DNA of 34,694 bases, from positions 1-34,694 of the forward strand of contig NW_003131564.1 in assembly GCF_000003605.2 (NCBI RefSeq), read 5' to 3'. Under the pieces are notes generated by a model, which made no database searches, had not been told where the DNA came from, and saw nothing but the letters and a program-made list of their open reading frames with translations. Below are positions 1 to 11,430 of the stretch, in pieces (position 1 is the stretch's first letter; the number at the start of each line of letters is the position of its first letter). The position numbers were made by a program, and so were the translations under genes. This DNA comes from Saccoglossus kowalevskii (Eukaryota > Hemichordata > Enteropneusta > Harrimaniidae).

Positions 1-80
1 TTGGTATGCAATGTTTGTTACCACATACAAATGAAGACGCCTTGGTATGCAAATTTGTTACCACATACAATGAAGACACG
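1..80. repeat. Module C fragment at the left edge of the window
   Basis: The first unit (1-41) has the GCAATGTTTG core and GACGCC end seen in complete C modules, plus one extra A in its ACAAATGAAG segment. Unit 42-80 is a 39-bp GCAAATTTG form. The window therefore opens inside the array, not at its border. Confidence 0.8.
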
Positions 81-160
81 TTGGTATGCAAAGTTCGTTA
101 ACACATACAACACAAACACCTTGGTATGCAAATTTCGTTACCACATACAATAAAGACACC

Positions 161-1002
161 TTGGTATGCAAAGTCCTTTACCAGATGCAATACAGACACC
201 TTGGTACGCAAAGTTCGTTACCACATACAATAAAGACACCTTGGTATGCAAAGTCCGTTACCCCATGCAATACAGAAACCTTGGTATGCAAAGTTCGTTG
301 TTACCACATACAATACAGACACATTGGTATGCAAGGTCCGTTACCAAATGCAATACAGACACCTTGGTATGCAAAGTTCGTTACCACATACAATACAGAC
401 ATCTTGGTATGCAAAGTTCGTTACCACATACAATATAGACTCCTTGGTATGTAATGTTCGTTACCACATACAATACAGACACCTTGGTATGCAAAGTTCG
501 TTACCGCATACAATGAAGACACCTTGGTATGCAAACTTGTTACCACATACAATACAGATACCTTGGTATGCAAAGTTCGTTACCACATACAATAAAGACA
601 CCTTGGTATACAAAGTTCGTTACCACATCCAATACAGACACCTTGGTATGCAAAGTTCGTTATCGCATGCAACAAAGACACATTGGTATGCAAAGTTCGT
701 CACCACATACAATACATACACCTTGGTATGCAAAGTTCGTTAACGCATACAATAAAGACACATTGGTATGCAAAGTTCGTTACCACATACAATAAAAGAC
801 AACTTGGTATGCAATGTTCGGTACCACATACAATAAAGACACCTTGGTATGCAATGTTCGGTACCACATACAATACAGACACCTTGGTATGCAAGGTCCG
901 TTCCCACATACAATGAAGACACCTTGGTATGCAAGGTTCGTTACCACATACAATGAAGACACCTTGGTACGCAAATTTGTTACCACATACAATACAGACA
1001 CC
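161..1002. repeat. A+B 21-mer higher-order repeat, copy 1 (842 bp)
   Basis: A spans 161-682 and starts with the GTCCTTTACCAGATG unit, then GGTACGC, GTTACCCCATG...GAAACC, the 43-bp unit at 281-323, CCAAATG, TATAGACTCC, TGTAATG, CAATGAAG, a 39-bp AACTTG unit ending GATACC, GGTATAC...CCATCC and a TATCGCATGC unit. B spans 683-1002, with TTCGTCACC, TTAACGC, two TTCGGTACC units, two CAATGAAG units and a closing 39-bp GGTACGCAAATTTG unit. It is one base longer than the other five copies because of an extra A near 794 (CAATAAAAGAC). Confidence 0.85.
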
Positions 1003-1400
1003 TTGGTATGCAAATTTGTTACCACATACAATACAGACACCTTGGTATGCAATGTTTGTTACCACATACAATACAGACACCTTGGTATGCAAATTTGTTA
1101 CCACATACAACACAGACACCTTGGTATGCAAAGTTTGTTACCACATACAATAAAGACACCTTGGTATGCAAAGTTCGTTACCACATACAATATAGACACC
1201 TTGGTTTGTAATGTTCGTTACCACATACAATACAAACACCTTGGTATGCAAAGTCCGTTACCACATGCAATACAGACACCTTGGTACCCAAAGTTCGTTA
1301 CCACATACAATAAAGACACCTTGGTATGCAAAGTTCGTTACCATATACAATACAGACACATTGGTATGCAAAGTTCGTTACCACATACAATACAGACACC
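964..1400. repeat. 39-bp-rich run followed by ordinary monomers
   Basis: Units 964-1002, 1003-1041 and 1082-1120 are 39 bp, with a 40-bp GCAATGTTTG unit at 1042-1081 between them, resembling module C. From 1121 the units are ordinary 40-mers, including TTTGTAATG near 1203 and an unusual GGTACCC unit at 1281 that recurs at 19,896. The block about 804-1215 is repeated at 16,829-17,240 (shift 16,025). Confidence 0.75.
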
Positions 1401-2082
1401 TTGGTATGCAAAGTCCTTTACCAGATGCAATACAGACACCTTGGTACGCAAAGTTCGTTACCACATACAATAAAGACACCTTGGTATGCAAGGTCCGTTA
1501 CCCCATGCAATACTGAAACCTTGGTATGCAAAGTTCGTTGTTACCACATACAATACAGACACATTGGTATGCAAGGTCCGTTACCAAATGCAATACAGAC
1601 ACCTTGGTATGCAAAGTTCGTTACCACATACAATACAGACACCTTGGTATGCAAAGTTCGTTACCACATACAATATAGACTCCTTGGTATGTAATGTTCG
1701 TTACCACATACAATACAGACACCTTGGTATGCAAAGTTCGTTACCACATACAATGAAGACACCTTGGTATGCAAACATGTTACCACATACAATACAGACA
1801 CCTTGGTATGCAAAGTTCGTTACCACATACAATAAAGACACCTTGGTATACAAAGTTCGTTACCACATCCAATACAGACACCTTGGTATGCAAAGTTCGT
1901 TACCGCATACAACAAAGACACATTGGTATGCAAAGTTCGTCACCACATACAATACATACACCTTGGTATGCAAAGTTCGTTAACGCATACAATAAAGACA
2001 CATTGGTATGCAAAGTTCGTTACCACATACAATAAAGACACCTTGGTATGCAATGTTCGGTACCACATACAATAAAGACACC
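1401..2082. repeat. A module, copy 2, with a shortened B
   Basis: A runs 1401-1922 with its 43-bp unit at 1521-1563. It lies exactly 1,240 bp (31 units) after copy 1 and follows it unit by unit to about 2080. The unit before the 43-mer has GGTCCG and ends TACTGAAACC, a private change shared only with the copy near 11,148-11,187. B is only four units (1923-2082) and then jumps to a TTTGTATGC unit at 2083. Confidence 0.8.
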
Positions 2083-2202
2083 TTTGTATGCAATGTTCGT
2101 TACCACATACAATACAGACACATTGGTATGCAAGGTCCGTTACCACATGCAATACAGACACCTTGGTATGCAAAGTTCGTTACCAATTACAATACAGACA
2201 CC

Positions 2203-2481
2203 ATGGTATGCAAAGTTCGTTACCACATACATTACAGACACCTTGGTATGCAAAGTGCGTTACCACATACAATACAAACACCTTGGTATGCAAAGTTCGT
2301 TACCATATACAATACAGACTCCTTGGTATGTAATGTTCGTTACCACATACAATACAGACACCTTGGTATGCTAAGTTCGTTACCACATACATTACAGACA
2401 CCTTGGTATGCAAAGTGCGTTACCACATACAATACAACACCTTGGTATGCAAAGTTCGTTACCATATACAATACAGACACC
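2203..2481. repeat. Module D run (160-bp tetramer HOR)
   Basis: Ordered units are CATTACAG, GTGCGTT, CATATAC, TGTAATG, TGCTAAG/CATTACAG, GTGCGTT and CATATAC. The two GTGCGTT units are 160 bp apart. The unit 2403-2441 is 39 bp because its second half reads CAATACAACACC. The first unit starts ATGG instead of TTGG. Confidence 0.8.
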
Positions 2482-3038
2482 TTGGTATGCAAAGTTCGTT
2501 ACCACATACAATACAGACACCTTGGTATGCAAAGTTCGTTACCTCATACAATGAAGACACCTTGGTATGCAAATTTGTTACCACATACAATACAGACACC
2601 TTGGTATACAAAGTTCGTTACCACATACAATAAAGACACCTTGGTATGCAAAGTTCGTTACCACATACAATACAGACACATTGGTATGCAAAGATCGTTA
2701 CCACATACAATAAAGACACCTTGGTATGCAATGTTCGTTACCACATACAATACAGACACCTTGGTATGCAATGTTCGTTACCACATACAATGAAGACACC
2801 TTGGTATGCAAATTTGTTACCACATACAATACAGACACCTTGGTATGCAATGTTCGTTACCACATACAATGAAGACACCTTGGTATGCAAACTTGTTACC
2901 ACATACAATACAGATACCTTGGTATGCAAAGTTCGTTACCACATACAATAAAGACACCTTGGTATACAAAGCTCGTTACCACATCCAATACAGACACCTT
3001 GGTATGCAAAGTTCGTTACCGCATACAACACAGACACA
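2482..3038. repeat. Mixed monomers ending in the tail of module A
   Basis: Ordinary 40-mers with CAATGAAG and 39-bp GCAAATTTG units, plus a GCAAAGATCG unit near 2690 whose change recurs near 27,820 and 28,855. The stretch 2880-3038 is the last four units of module A (39-bp AACTTG, CAATAAAG, GGTATAC with GCTCG, TTACCGC) and joins a full B module. Confidence 0.7.
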
Positions 3039-3357
3039 TTGGTATGTAAAGTTCGTCACCACATACAATACATACACCTTGGTATGCAAAGTTCGTTAAC
3101 GCATACAATAAAGACACATTGGTATGCAAAGTTCGTTACCACATACAATAAAGACACCTTGGTATGCAATGTTCGGTACCACATACAATAAAGACACCTT
3201 GGTATGCAATGTTCGGTACCACATACAATACAGACACCTTGGTATGCAAGGTCCGTTACCACATACAATGAAGACACCTTGGTATGCAAGGTTCGTTACC
3301 ACATACAATGAAGACACCTTGGTACGCAAATTTGTTACCACATACAATACAGACACC
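3039..3357. repeat. Module B, full 319 bp
   Basis: Eight units in standard order from TTCGTCACC to the 39-bp GGTACGCAAATTTG unit. The first unit has GGTATGTAAAG. Two TTCGGTACC units 40 bp apart supply GGTACC (KpnI) sites. It opens the longest ordered superunit of the window, B-E-F-D-A, 3039-4919. Confidence 0.82.
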
Positions 3358-3637
3358 TTGGTATGCAAAGTTCGTTACCACATACAATACAGACACCTTG
3401 GTATACAAAGTTCGTTACCACATACAATAAAGACACCTTGGTATGCAAAGTTCGTTACCACATACAATACATACACATTGGTATGCATAGTTCGTTACCA
3501 CATACAATAAAGACACGTTGGTATGCAAAGTTTGTTACCACATACAATACATACACATTGGTATGCAAAGTTTGTTACAACATACAATAAAGACACCTTG
3601 GTATGCAAAGTTCGTTACAACATACAATACAGACACA
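3358..3637. repeat. Module E, 280 bp
   Basis: Seven 40-bp units: consensus, GGTATAC, a CATACACA end, GCATAG, TTTG with CATACACA, TTTGTTACAAC and TTCGTTACAAC. The same order follows a B module at 7588, 13,029 and 34,474, and occurs again at 13,831. Confidence 0.82.
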
Positions 3638-3997
3638 TTGGTATGCAAGGTCCGTTACCACATGCAATACAGACACCTTGGTATGCAAAGTTCGTTACCA
3701 CATACAATACAGACACCTTGGTATGCAAAGTTCGTTACCACATACAATATAGACACCTTGCTATGCAAAGTCCGTTACCACATGCAATACAGACACCTTG
3801 GTACGCAAAGTCCGTTACCACATACAATAAAGACACCTTGGTATGCAAAGTCTGTTACCCCATGCAATACAGAAACCTTGGTATGCAAAGTTCGTTACCA
3901 CATGCAATACAGACACCTCGGTATGCAAAGTTCGTTACCACATACAATACAGACACCTTGGTATGCAAAGTCCGTTACCACATACAATACAGACACC
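3638..3997. repeat. Module F, 360 bp
   Basis: Nine units: GGTCCG/CATGC, consensus, CAATATAG, GCTATGC/TCCG, GGTACGC/TCCG, TCTGTTACCCC with GAAACC, TTCG/CATGC, TCGGTATGC and TCCG. It leads directly into a D run. The same nine-unit order occurs at 16,229-16,588. Confidence 0.8.
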
Positions 3998-4397
3998 TTG
4001 GTATGCAAAGTTCGTTAACACATACATTACAGACACCTTGGTATGCAAAGTGCGTTACCACATACAATACAAACACCTTGGTATGCAAAGTTCGTTACCA
4101 TATACAATACAGACACCTTGGTATGCAAAGTCCGTTACCAATTACAATACAGACACCTTGGTATGCAAAGTTCGTTACCAGATACATTACAGACACCTTG
4201 GTATGCAAAGTGCGTTACCACATACAATACAAACACCTTGGTATGCAAAGTTCGTTACCATATACAATACAGACTCCTTGGTATGTAATGTTCGTTACCA
4301 CATACAATACAGACACCTTGGTATGCTAAGTTCGTTACCACATACATTACAGACACCTTGGTATGCAAAGTGCGTTACCAAATACAATACAAACACC
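3998..4397. repeat. Module D run, 400 bp
   Basis: Ten 40-bp units with GTGCGTT near 4050, 4210 and 4370, an exact 160-bp spacing. The fourth position alternates between TCCG with CCAATTAC and TGTAATG forms. The block is repeated at 18,260-18,659 with a shift of 14,262 bp. Confidence 0.84.
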
Positions 4398-5039
4398 TTG
4401 GTATGCAAAGTCCTTTACCAGATGCAATACAGACACCTTGGTACGCAAAGTTCGTTACCACATACAATAAAGACACCTTGGTATGCAAAGTCCGTTACCC
4501 CATGAAATACAGAAACCTTGGTATGCAAAGTTCGTTGTTACCACATACAATACAGACACATTGGTATGCAAGGTCCGTTACCAAATGCAATACAGACACC
4601 TTGGTATGCAAAGTTCGTTACCACATACAATACAGACACCTTGGTATGCAAAGTTCGTTACCACATACAATATAGACTCCTTGGTATGTAATGTTCGTTA
4701 TCACATACAATACAGACACCTTGGTATGCAAAGTTCGTTACCTCATACAATGAAGACACCTTGGTATGCAAACTTGTTACCACATACAATACAGATACCT
4801 TGGTATGCAAAGTTCGTTACCACATACAATAAAGACACCTTGGTATACAAAGTTCGTTACCACATCCAATACAGACACCTTGGTATGCAAAGTTCGTTAC
4901 CGCATACAACACAGACACATTGGTATGCAAAGTTCGTCACCACATACAATACATACACCTTGGTATGCAAAGTTCGTAAACGCATACAATAAAGACACAT
5001 TGGTATGCAAAGTTCGTTACCACATACAATAAAGACACG
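4398..5039. repeat. A module, copy 3, with a three-unit B fragment
   Basis: A runs 4398-4919 with the 43-bp unit at 4518-4560. The CCCC unit reads CATGAAATAC, and the TGTAATG unit has TTATCAC. B (4920-5039) is cut after three units, one reading TTCGTAAACGC, and joins E-type units. Confidence 0.8.
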
Positions 5040-5677
5040 TTGGTATGCAAAGTTTGTTACCACATACAATACATACACATTGGTATGCAAAGTTTGTTAC
5101 AACATACAATAAAGACACCTTGGTATGCAAAGTTCGTTACAACATACAATACAGACACATTGGTATGCAAGGTCCGTTACCACATACAATGAAGACACCT
5201 TGGTATGCAAATTTGTTACCACATACAATACAGACACCTTGGTATGCAAAGTTCGTTACCTCATACAATGAAGACACCTTGGTATGCAAATTTGTTACCA
5301 CATACAATACAGACACCTTGGTATACAAAGTTCGTTACCACATACAATAAAGACACCTTGGTATGCAAAGTTCGTTACCACATACAATACAGACACATTG
5401 GTATGCAAAGTTCGTTACCACATACAATAAAGACACGTTGGTATGCAAAGTTCGTTACCACATACAACACAGACACCTTGGTATGCAAATTTCGTTACCA
5501 CATACAATAAAGACACCTTTGTATGCAATGTTCGTTACCACATACAATACAGACACATTGGTATGCAAGGTCCGTTACCACATGCAATACAGACACCTTG
5601 GTATGCAAAGTTCGTTACCACATACAATACAGACACCTTGGTATGCAATGTTCGTTACCACATACAATGAAGACACC
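5040..5677. repeat. E fragment and mixed 40-mers
   Basis: 5040-5159 holds the last three units of module E (TTTG/CATACACA, TTTGTTACAAC, TTCGTTACAAC). Then follow CAATGAAG and 39-bp units, an ACCTCAT unit and a segment (GCAAATTTCG, then TTTGTATGCAATG) that recurs near 15,350-15,500, 21,620-21,760 and 30,050-30,180. The 15.35-kb copy is shifted 9,911 bp and the 30-kb copy 24,606 bp. Confidence 0.7.
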
Positions 5678-5913
5678 TTGGTATGCAAATTTGTTACCAC
5701 ATACAATACAGACACCTTGGTATGCAAATTTGTTACCACATACAATACAGACACCTTGGTATGCAATGTTTATTACCACATACAATGAAGACACCTTGGT
5801 ATGCAAATTTGTTACCACATACAATACAGACACCTTGGTATGCAATGCTTGTTACCACATACAATACAGACACCTTGGTATGCAAATTTGTTACCACATA
5901 CAATATAGACACC
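5678..5913. repeat. Module C (beta order), 236 bp
   Basis: Six units of 39-39-40-39-40-39 bp. The 40-mers carry GCAATGTTTATT and GCAATGCTTG. Each 39-mer contains ATGCAAATTTG, so this module has four perfect ATGCAAAT octamers. Confidence 0.82.
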
Positions 5914-6350
5914 TTGGTATGTAATGTTCGTTACCACATACAATACAGACACCTTGGTATGCAAAGTTCGTTACCACATACAATACAGACACCTTGGTAT
6001 GCAATGTTTATTACCACATACAATGAAGACACCTTGGTATGCAATGTTTGTTACCACATACAATGAAGACGCCTTGGTATGCAAATTTGTTACCACATAC
6101 AATGAAGACACCTTGGTATGCAAATTTGTTACCACATACAATACAGACACCTTGGTATGCAATGTTTGTTACCACATACAATACAGACACCTTTGTATGC
6201 AAATTTGTTACCACATACAACACAGACACCTTGGTATGCAAAGTTTGTTACCACATACAATACAGACACCTTGGTATACAAAGTTCGTTACCACATACAA
6301 TAAAGACACCTTGGTATGCAAAGTTCGTTACCACATACAATATAGACACC
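5914..6350. repeat. Mixed C-like monomers
   Basis: A TGTAATG unit, a TTTATT unit, a GACGCC unit at 6034-6073, then 39-mers at 6074-6112, 6113-6151 and 6192-6230. The last begins TTTGTATGC. This resembles a C module whose preceding G module has been shortened. Confidence 0.68.
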
Positions 6351-6825
6351 TTGGTATGTAATGTTCGTTACCACATACAATACAGACACCTTGGATGCAA
6401 AGTTCGTTACCACATACAATACAGACACCTTGGTATGCAATGTTCGTTACCACATACAATACAGACACCTTGGTATGCAAAGTTCGTTACCACATACAAT
6501 ACAGACACCTTGGTATGCAAAGTTCGTTACCACATACGATATAGACACCTTGGTATGTAATGTTCGTTACCACATACAATACAGACACCTTGGTATGCAA
6601 ATTTGTTACCACATACAATACAGACACCTTGGTATGCAATGTTTGTTACCACATACAATGAAGACGCCTTGGTATGCAAATTTGTTACCACATACAATGA
6701 AGACACCTTGGTATGCAAATTTGTTACCACATACAATACAGACACCTTGGTATGCAATGTTTGTTACCACATACAATACAGACACCTTGGTATGCAAATT
6801 TGTTACCACATAAAACACAGACACC
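6351..6825. repeat. G+C 12-mer higher-order repeat, copy 1 (475 bp)
   Basis: G (6351-6589) contains TGTAATG, consensus, TGCAATGTTCG, consensus, the diagnostic CATACGATATAG unit and TGTAATG. C (6590-6825) is 39-40-39-39-40-39. It is one base short of the 476-bp norm because the second G unit reads TTGGATGC. The last C unit has CATAAAACACAG, shared with the copies near 17.7 and 26.4 kb. Confidence 0.82.
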
Positions 6826-7145
6826 TTGGTATGCAAAGTTTGTTACCACATGCAATACAGACACCTTGGTATACAAAGTTCGTTACCACATACAATAAAG
6901 ACACCCCTTGTATGCAAAGTTCGTTATCAATACAATATAGACACCTTGGTATGTAATGTTCGTTACCACATACAATACAGACACCTTGGTATGCAAAGTC
7001 CATTACCACATGCAATACAGACACCTTGGTACGCAAAGTTCGTTACCACATACAATAAAGACACCTTGGTATGCAAAGTTCGTTACCATATACAATACAG
7101 ACATATAGGTATGCAAAGTTCGTTACCACATTCAATACAGACACC
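6826..7145. repeat. Ordinary monomers with a shared deletion
   Basis: Eight units with no HOR module assigned. One begins CCCTTGTATGC (near 6905). The next reads GTTATCAATACAATATAG, one base short; the same deletion recurs near 17,798 and 26,548, while a length-intact TTATCACATAC form is near 31,568. A unit ending ACATATAGG marks the start of the 1,762-bp-shifted block. Confidence 0.7.
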
Positions 7146-7587
7146 TTGGTATGCAAAGTCCGTTACCACATGCAATACAGACACCTTGGTACGCAAAGTT
7201 CGTTACCACATACAATAAAGACACCTTGGTATGCAAAGTCCGTTACCCCATGCAATACAGAAACCTTGGTATGCAAAGTTCGTTGTTACCACATACAATA
7301 CAGACACATTGGTATGCAAGGTCCGTTACCACATGCAATACAGACACCTTGGTATGCAAAGTTCGTTACCACATACAATACAGACACCTTGGTATGCAAT
7401 GTTCGGTACCACATACAATAAAGACACCTTGGTATGCAATGTTCGGTACCACATACAATACAGACACCTTGGTATGCAAGGTCCGTTACCACATACAATG
7501 AAGACACCTTGGTATGCAAGGTTCGTTACCACATACAATGAAGACACCTTGGTACGCAAATTTGTTACCACATACAATACAGACACC
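7146..7587. repeat. Shortened A joined to shortened B, copy at 7.1 kb
   Basis: A is reduced to six units (7146-7388) with the 43-bp unit at 7266-7308. Its first unit is TCCGTTACCACATGC, not TCCTTTACCAGATGC. B is five units (7389-7587), starting at the first TTCGGTACC unit. The same junction is at 8908-9349, shifted 1,762 bp. Confidence 0.8.
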
Positions 7588-7867
7588 TTGGTATGCAAAG
7601 TTCGTTACCACATACAATACAGACACCTTGGTATACAAAGTTCGTTACCACATACAATAAAGACACCTTGGTATGCAAAGTTCGTTACCACATACAATAC
7701 ATACACATTGGTATGCATAGTTCGTTACCACATACAATAAAGACACGTTGGTATGCAAAGTTTGTTACCACATACAATACATACACATTGGTATGCAAAG
7801 TTTGTTACAACATACAATAAAGACACCTTGGCATGCAAAGTTCGTTACAACATACAATACAGACACA
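7588..7867. repeat. Module E, second copy
   Basis: Seven units in the order seen at 3358, again directly after a B module. One unit reads GGCATGC in place of GGTATGC. The following unit has GGTCCCG, one extra C. Confidence 0.8.
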
Positions 7868-8108
7868 TTGGTATGCAAGGTCCCGTTACCACATGCAATA
7901 CAGACACCTTGGTATGCAAAGTCCGTTACCACATACAATAAAGTCACCTTGGTATGCAAAGTTCGTTACCACATACAATACAGACACATTGGTATGCAAA
8001 GTTCGTTACCACATACAATAAAGACACGTTGGTATGCAAAGTTCGTTACCACATACAATACAGACACCTTGGTATGCAAAGTCCGTTACCACATACAATA
8101 CAGACACC

Positions 8109-8388
8109 TTGGTATGCAAAGTTCGTTACCACATACATTACAGACACCTTGGTATGCAAAGTGCGTTACCACATACAATACAAACACCTTGGTATGCAAA
8201 GTTCGTTACCATATACAATACAGACACCTTGGTATGTAATGTTTGTTACCACATACAATACAGACACCTTGGTATGCTAAGTTCGTTACCACATACATTA
8301 CAGACACCTTGGTATGCAAAGTGCGTTACCACATACAATACAAACCCCTTGGTATGCAAAGTTCGTTACCATATACAATACAGACACC
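8109..8388. repeat. Module D run, 280 bp
   Basis: Seven units with GTGCGTT spaced 160 bp. The TGTAATG unit has TTTG and the last GTGCGTT unit ends CAAACCCC. Both changes are shared with the right end of the D run at 10,468-11,067, at a shift of 2,679 bp. Confidence 0.8.
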
Positions 8389-8907
8389 TTGGTATGCAAA
8401 GTTCGTTACCACATACAATACAGACACCTTGGTATGCAAAGTTCGTTACCTCATACAATGAAGACACTTTGGTTTGCAAATGTGTTACCACATACAATAC
8501 AGACACCTTGGTATACAAAGTTCGTTACCACATACAATAAAGACACCTTGGTATGCAAAGTTCGTTACCACATACAATACAGACACATTGGTATGCAAAG
8601 TTCGTTACCACATACAATAAAGACACATTGGTATGCAAAGTTCATTACCACATACAACACAGACACCTTGGTATGCAAATTTCGTTACCACATACAATAA
8701 AGACACCTTGGTATGCAATGTTCGTTACCACATACAATACAGACACATTGGTATGCAAAGTCCATTACCACATGCAATACAGACACCTTGGTACGCAAAG
8801 TTCGTTACCACATACAATAAAGACACCTTGGTATGCAAAGTTCGTTACCATATACAATACAGACATATAGGTATGCAAAGTTCGTTACCACATTCAATAC
8901 AGACACC
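8389..8907. repeat. Ordinary monomers including a variant 39-mer
   Basis: Consensus, ACCTCAT/CAATGAAG and a 39-mer near 8469 with GGTTTGCAAATGTG. Then come E-like units and, from about 8752, the left part of the 1,762-bp duplicated block (TCCATTACC, GGTACGC, CATATAC ending ACATATAGG, CATTCAATAC). Confidence 0.68.
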
Positions 8908-9349
8908 TTGGTATGCAAAGTCCGTTACCACATGCAATACAGACACCTTGGTACGCAAAGTTCGTTACCACATACAATAAAGACACCTTGGTATGCAAAG
9001 TCCGTTACCCCATGCAATACAGAAACCTTGGTATGCAAAGTTCGTTGTTACCACATACAATACAGACACATTGGTATGCAAGGTCCGTTACCACATGCAA
9101 TACAGACACCTTGGTATGCAAAGTTCGTTACCACATACAATACAGACACCTTGGTATGCAATGTTCGGTACCACATACAATAAAGACACCTTGGTATGCA
9201 ATGTTCGGTACCACATACAATACAGACACCTTGGTATGCAAGGTCCGTTACCACATACAATGAAGACACCTTGGTATGCAAGGTTCGTTACCACATACAA
9301 TGAAGACACCTTGGTACGCAAATTTGTTACCACATACAATACAGACACC
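8908..9349. repeat. Shortened A joined to shortened B, copy at 8.9 kb
   Basis: This is a unit-for-unit repeat of 7146-7587 with the 43-bp unit at 9028-9070. By eye I saw no difference within the joined segment. The repeated block extends roughly 6990-7698 against 8752-9460, then diverges at CAATAC versus CAATGAAG. Confidence 0.82.
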
Positions 9350-9628
9350 TTGGTATGCAAAGTTCGTTACCACATACAATACAGACACCTTGGTATACAA
9401 AGTTCGTTACCACATACAATAAAGACACCTTGGTATGCAAAGTTCGTTACCACATACAATGAAGACACCTTGGTATGCAAACTTGTTACCACATACAATA
9501 CAGACACCTTGGTATGCAAAGTTCGTTACCACATACAATACAGACACCTTGGTATGCAAAGTTCGTTACCACATCCAATACAGACACCTTGGTATGCAAA
9601 GTTCGTTACCGCATACAACAAAGACACA

Positions 9629-9947
9629 TTGGTATGCAAAGTTCGTCACCACATACAATACATACACCTTGGTATGCAAAGTTCGTTAACGCATACAATA
9701 AAGACACATTGGTATGCAAAGTTCGTTACCACATACAATAAAGACAACTTGGTATGCAATGTTCGGTACCACATACAATAAAGACACCTTGGTATGCAAT
9801 GTTCGGTACCACATACAATACAGACACCTTGGTATGCAAGGTCCGTTACCACATACAATGAAGACACCTTGGTATGCAAGGTTCGTTACCACATACAATG
9901 AAGACACCTTGGTACGCAAATTTGTTACCACATACAATACAGACACC
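9629..9947. repeat. Module B, full 319 bp
   Basis: Standard eight-unit order, preceded by the tail of module A (39-bp AACTTG, CCATCC, TTACCGC). One unit ends GACAAC instead of GACACC; this change is also at 16,821-16,828 and 32,424-32,433. Confidence 0.8.
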
Positions 9948-10467
9948 TTGGTATGCAAAGTTCGTTACCACATACAATACAGACACCTTGGTATACAAAG
10001 TTCGTTACCACATACAATAAAGTCACCTTGGTATGCAAAGTTCGTTACCACATACAATACAGACACATTGGTATGCAAAGTTCGTTACCACATACAATAA
10101 AGACACGTTGGTATGCAAAGTTCGTTACCACATACAATACAGACACATTGGTATGCAAAGTTTGTTACAACATACAATAAAGACACCTTGGTATGCAAAG
10201 TTCGTTACAACATACAATACAGACACATTGGTATGCAAGGTCCGTTACCACATGCAATACAGACACCTTGGTATGCAAAGTTCGTTACCACATACAATAC
10301 AGACACCTTGGTATGCAAAGTTCGTTACCACATACAATATAGACACCTTGGTATGCAAAGTCCGTTACCACATGCAATACAGACACCTTGGTACGCAAAG
10401 TCCGTTACCACATACAATAAAGACGCCTTGGTATGCAAAGTCTGTTACCCCATGCAATACAGAAACC
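9948..10467. repeat. Ordinary monomers, E fragment and shortened F
   Basis: The first units are consensus, GGTATAC and CAATAAAGTCACC. 10,148-10,227 has two TTACAAC units of module E. 10,228-10,467 is the first six units of module F, ending with TCTGTTACCCC...GAAACC, and leads into the long D run. Confidence 0.72.
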
Positions 10468-11067
10468 TTGGTATGCAAAGTTCGTTACCGCATACATTAC
10501 AGACACCTTGGTATGCAAATTGCGTTACCATATACAATACAAACACCTTGGTATGCAAAGTTCGTTACCACATACAATACAGACACCTTGGTATGCAAAG
10601 TCCGTTACCACATACAATACAGACACCTTGGTATGCAAAGTTCGTTACCACATACATTACAGACACCTTGGTATGCAAAGTGCGTTACCACATACAATAC
10701 AAACACCTTGGTATGCAAAGTTCGTTACCATATACAATACAGACACCTTGGTATGCAAAGTCCGTTACCACATACAATACAGACACCTTGGTATGCAAAG
10801 TTCGTTACCACATACATTACAGACACCTTGGTATGCAAAGTGCGTTACCACATACAATACAAACACCTTGGTATGCAAAGTTCGTTACCATATACAATAC
10901 AGACACCTTGGTATGTAATGTTTGTTACCACATACAATACAGACACCTTGGTATGCTAAGTTCGTTACCACATACATTACAGACACCTTGGTATGCAAAG
11001 TGCGTTACCACATACAATACAAACCCCTTGGTATGCAAAGTTCGTTACCATATACAATACAGACACC
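10468..11067. repeat. Longest module D run, 600 bp
   Basis: Fifteen 40-bp units. The GTGCGTT-type units near 10,520 (as TTGCGTT), 10,680, 10,840 and 11,000 are spaced exactly 160 bp, giving almost four tetramers in a row. The middle two tetramers are identical by eye except for the fourth unit (TCCG versus TGTAATG). This points to recent local expansion of the tetramer. Confidence 0.84.
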
Positions 11068-11430
11068 TTGGTATGCAAAGTTCGTTACCACATACAATAC
11101 AGACACCTTGGTACGCAAAGTTCGTTACCACATACAATAAAGACACCTTGGTATGCAAGGTCCGTTACCCCATGCAATACTGAAACCTTGGTATGCAAAG
11201 TTCGTTGTTACCACATACAATACAGACACATTGGTATGCAAGGTCCGTTACCAAATGCAATACAGACACCTTGGTATGCAAAGTTCGTTACCACATACAA
11301 TACAGACACCTTGGTATGCAAAGTTCGTTACCACATACAATACAGACTCCTTGGTATGCAAAGTTCGTTACCACATACAATATAGGCTCCTTGGTATGCA
11401 AAGTTCGTTACCACATACAATAAAAACACC
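11068..11430. repeat. Partial A module, copy 6
   Basis: Units include GGTACGC at 11,108, GGTCCG/CCCC with TACTGAAACC, the 43-bp unit at 11,188-11,230 and CCAAATG at 11,231. A CAGACTCC unit and a TATAGGCTCC unit follow in place of TATAGACTCC/TGTAATG. The TACTGAAACC change links it to the copy at 1401. Confidence 0.75.

Noticed and set aside
281-323. CENP-B box in the monomer or the 43-bp form
   Set aside because: The 43-mer has TTCGTTG, matching the start of the box, but the essential A and CGGG positions are absent (TTACCACAT follows). The ordinary monomer matches only TTCG.
700-1131. Minus-strand open frame of 143 codons and many of 60-130 codons
   Set aside because: GGTAAC on the reverse strand supplies a stop every third 40-mer. 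The longer frames appear where 39-mers keep the frame or TTCGGTACC removes the stop. They follow repeat arithmetic, not coding.
2203-2242. Start codon ATGG created by ATGGTATGC units as a gene start
   Set aside because: It is a one-base change of TTGG found also near 19,418 and 19,774, in frames that continue only as satellite peptide.
5678-5913. Bacterial promoter or operator array (AT-rich dyads at regular spacing)
   Set aside because: The dyads are real, but there is no adjacent gene anywhere in 34.7 kb and no consistent -35/-10 pair with a transcription unit.
10113-11183. Long open reading frame of 356 codons, and similar ones of 342, 322, 308 and 288 codons (18,105-19,133; 19,339-20,307; 10,033-10,959; 29,528-30,394)
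   Set aside because: The + strand consensus has no stop codon in any frame, and 40 bp is not a multiple of three, so every frame reads the same 40-residue peptide cycle. ORFs end wherever CAATAAAG, CAATATAG or CAATGAAG falls in frame. One-base length changes are tolerated, overlapping frames are equally open, and no start context, domain or codon bias is seen.
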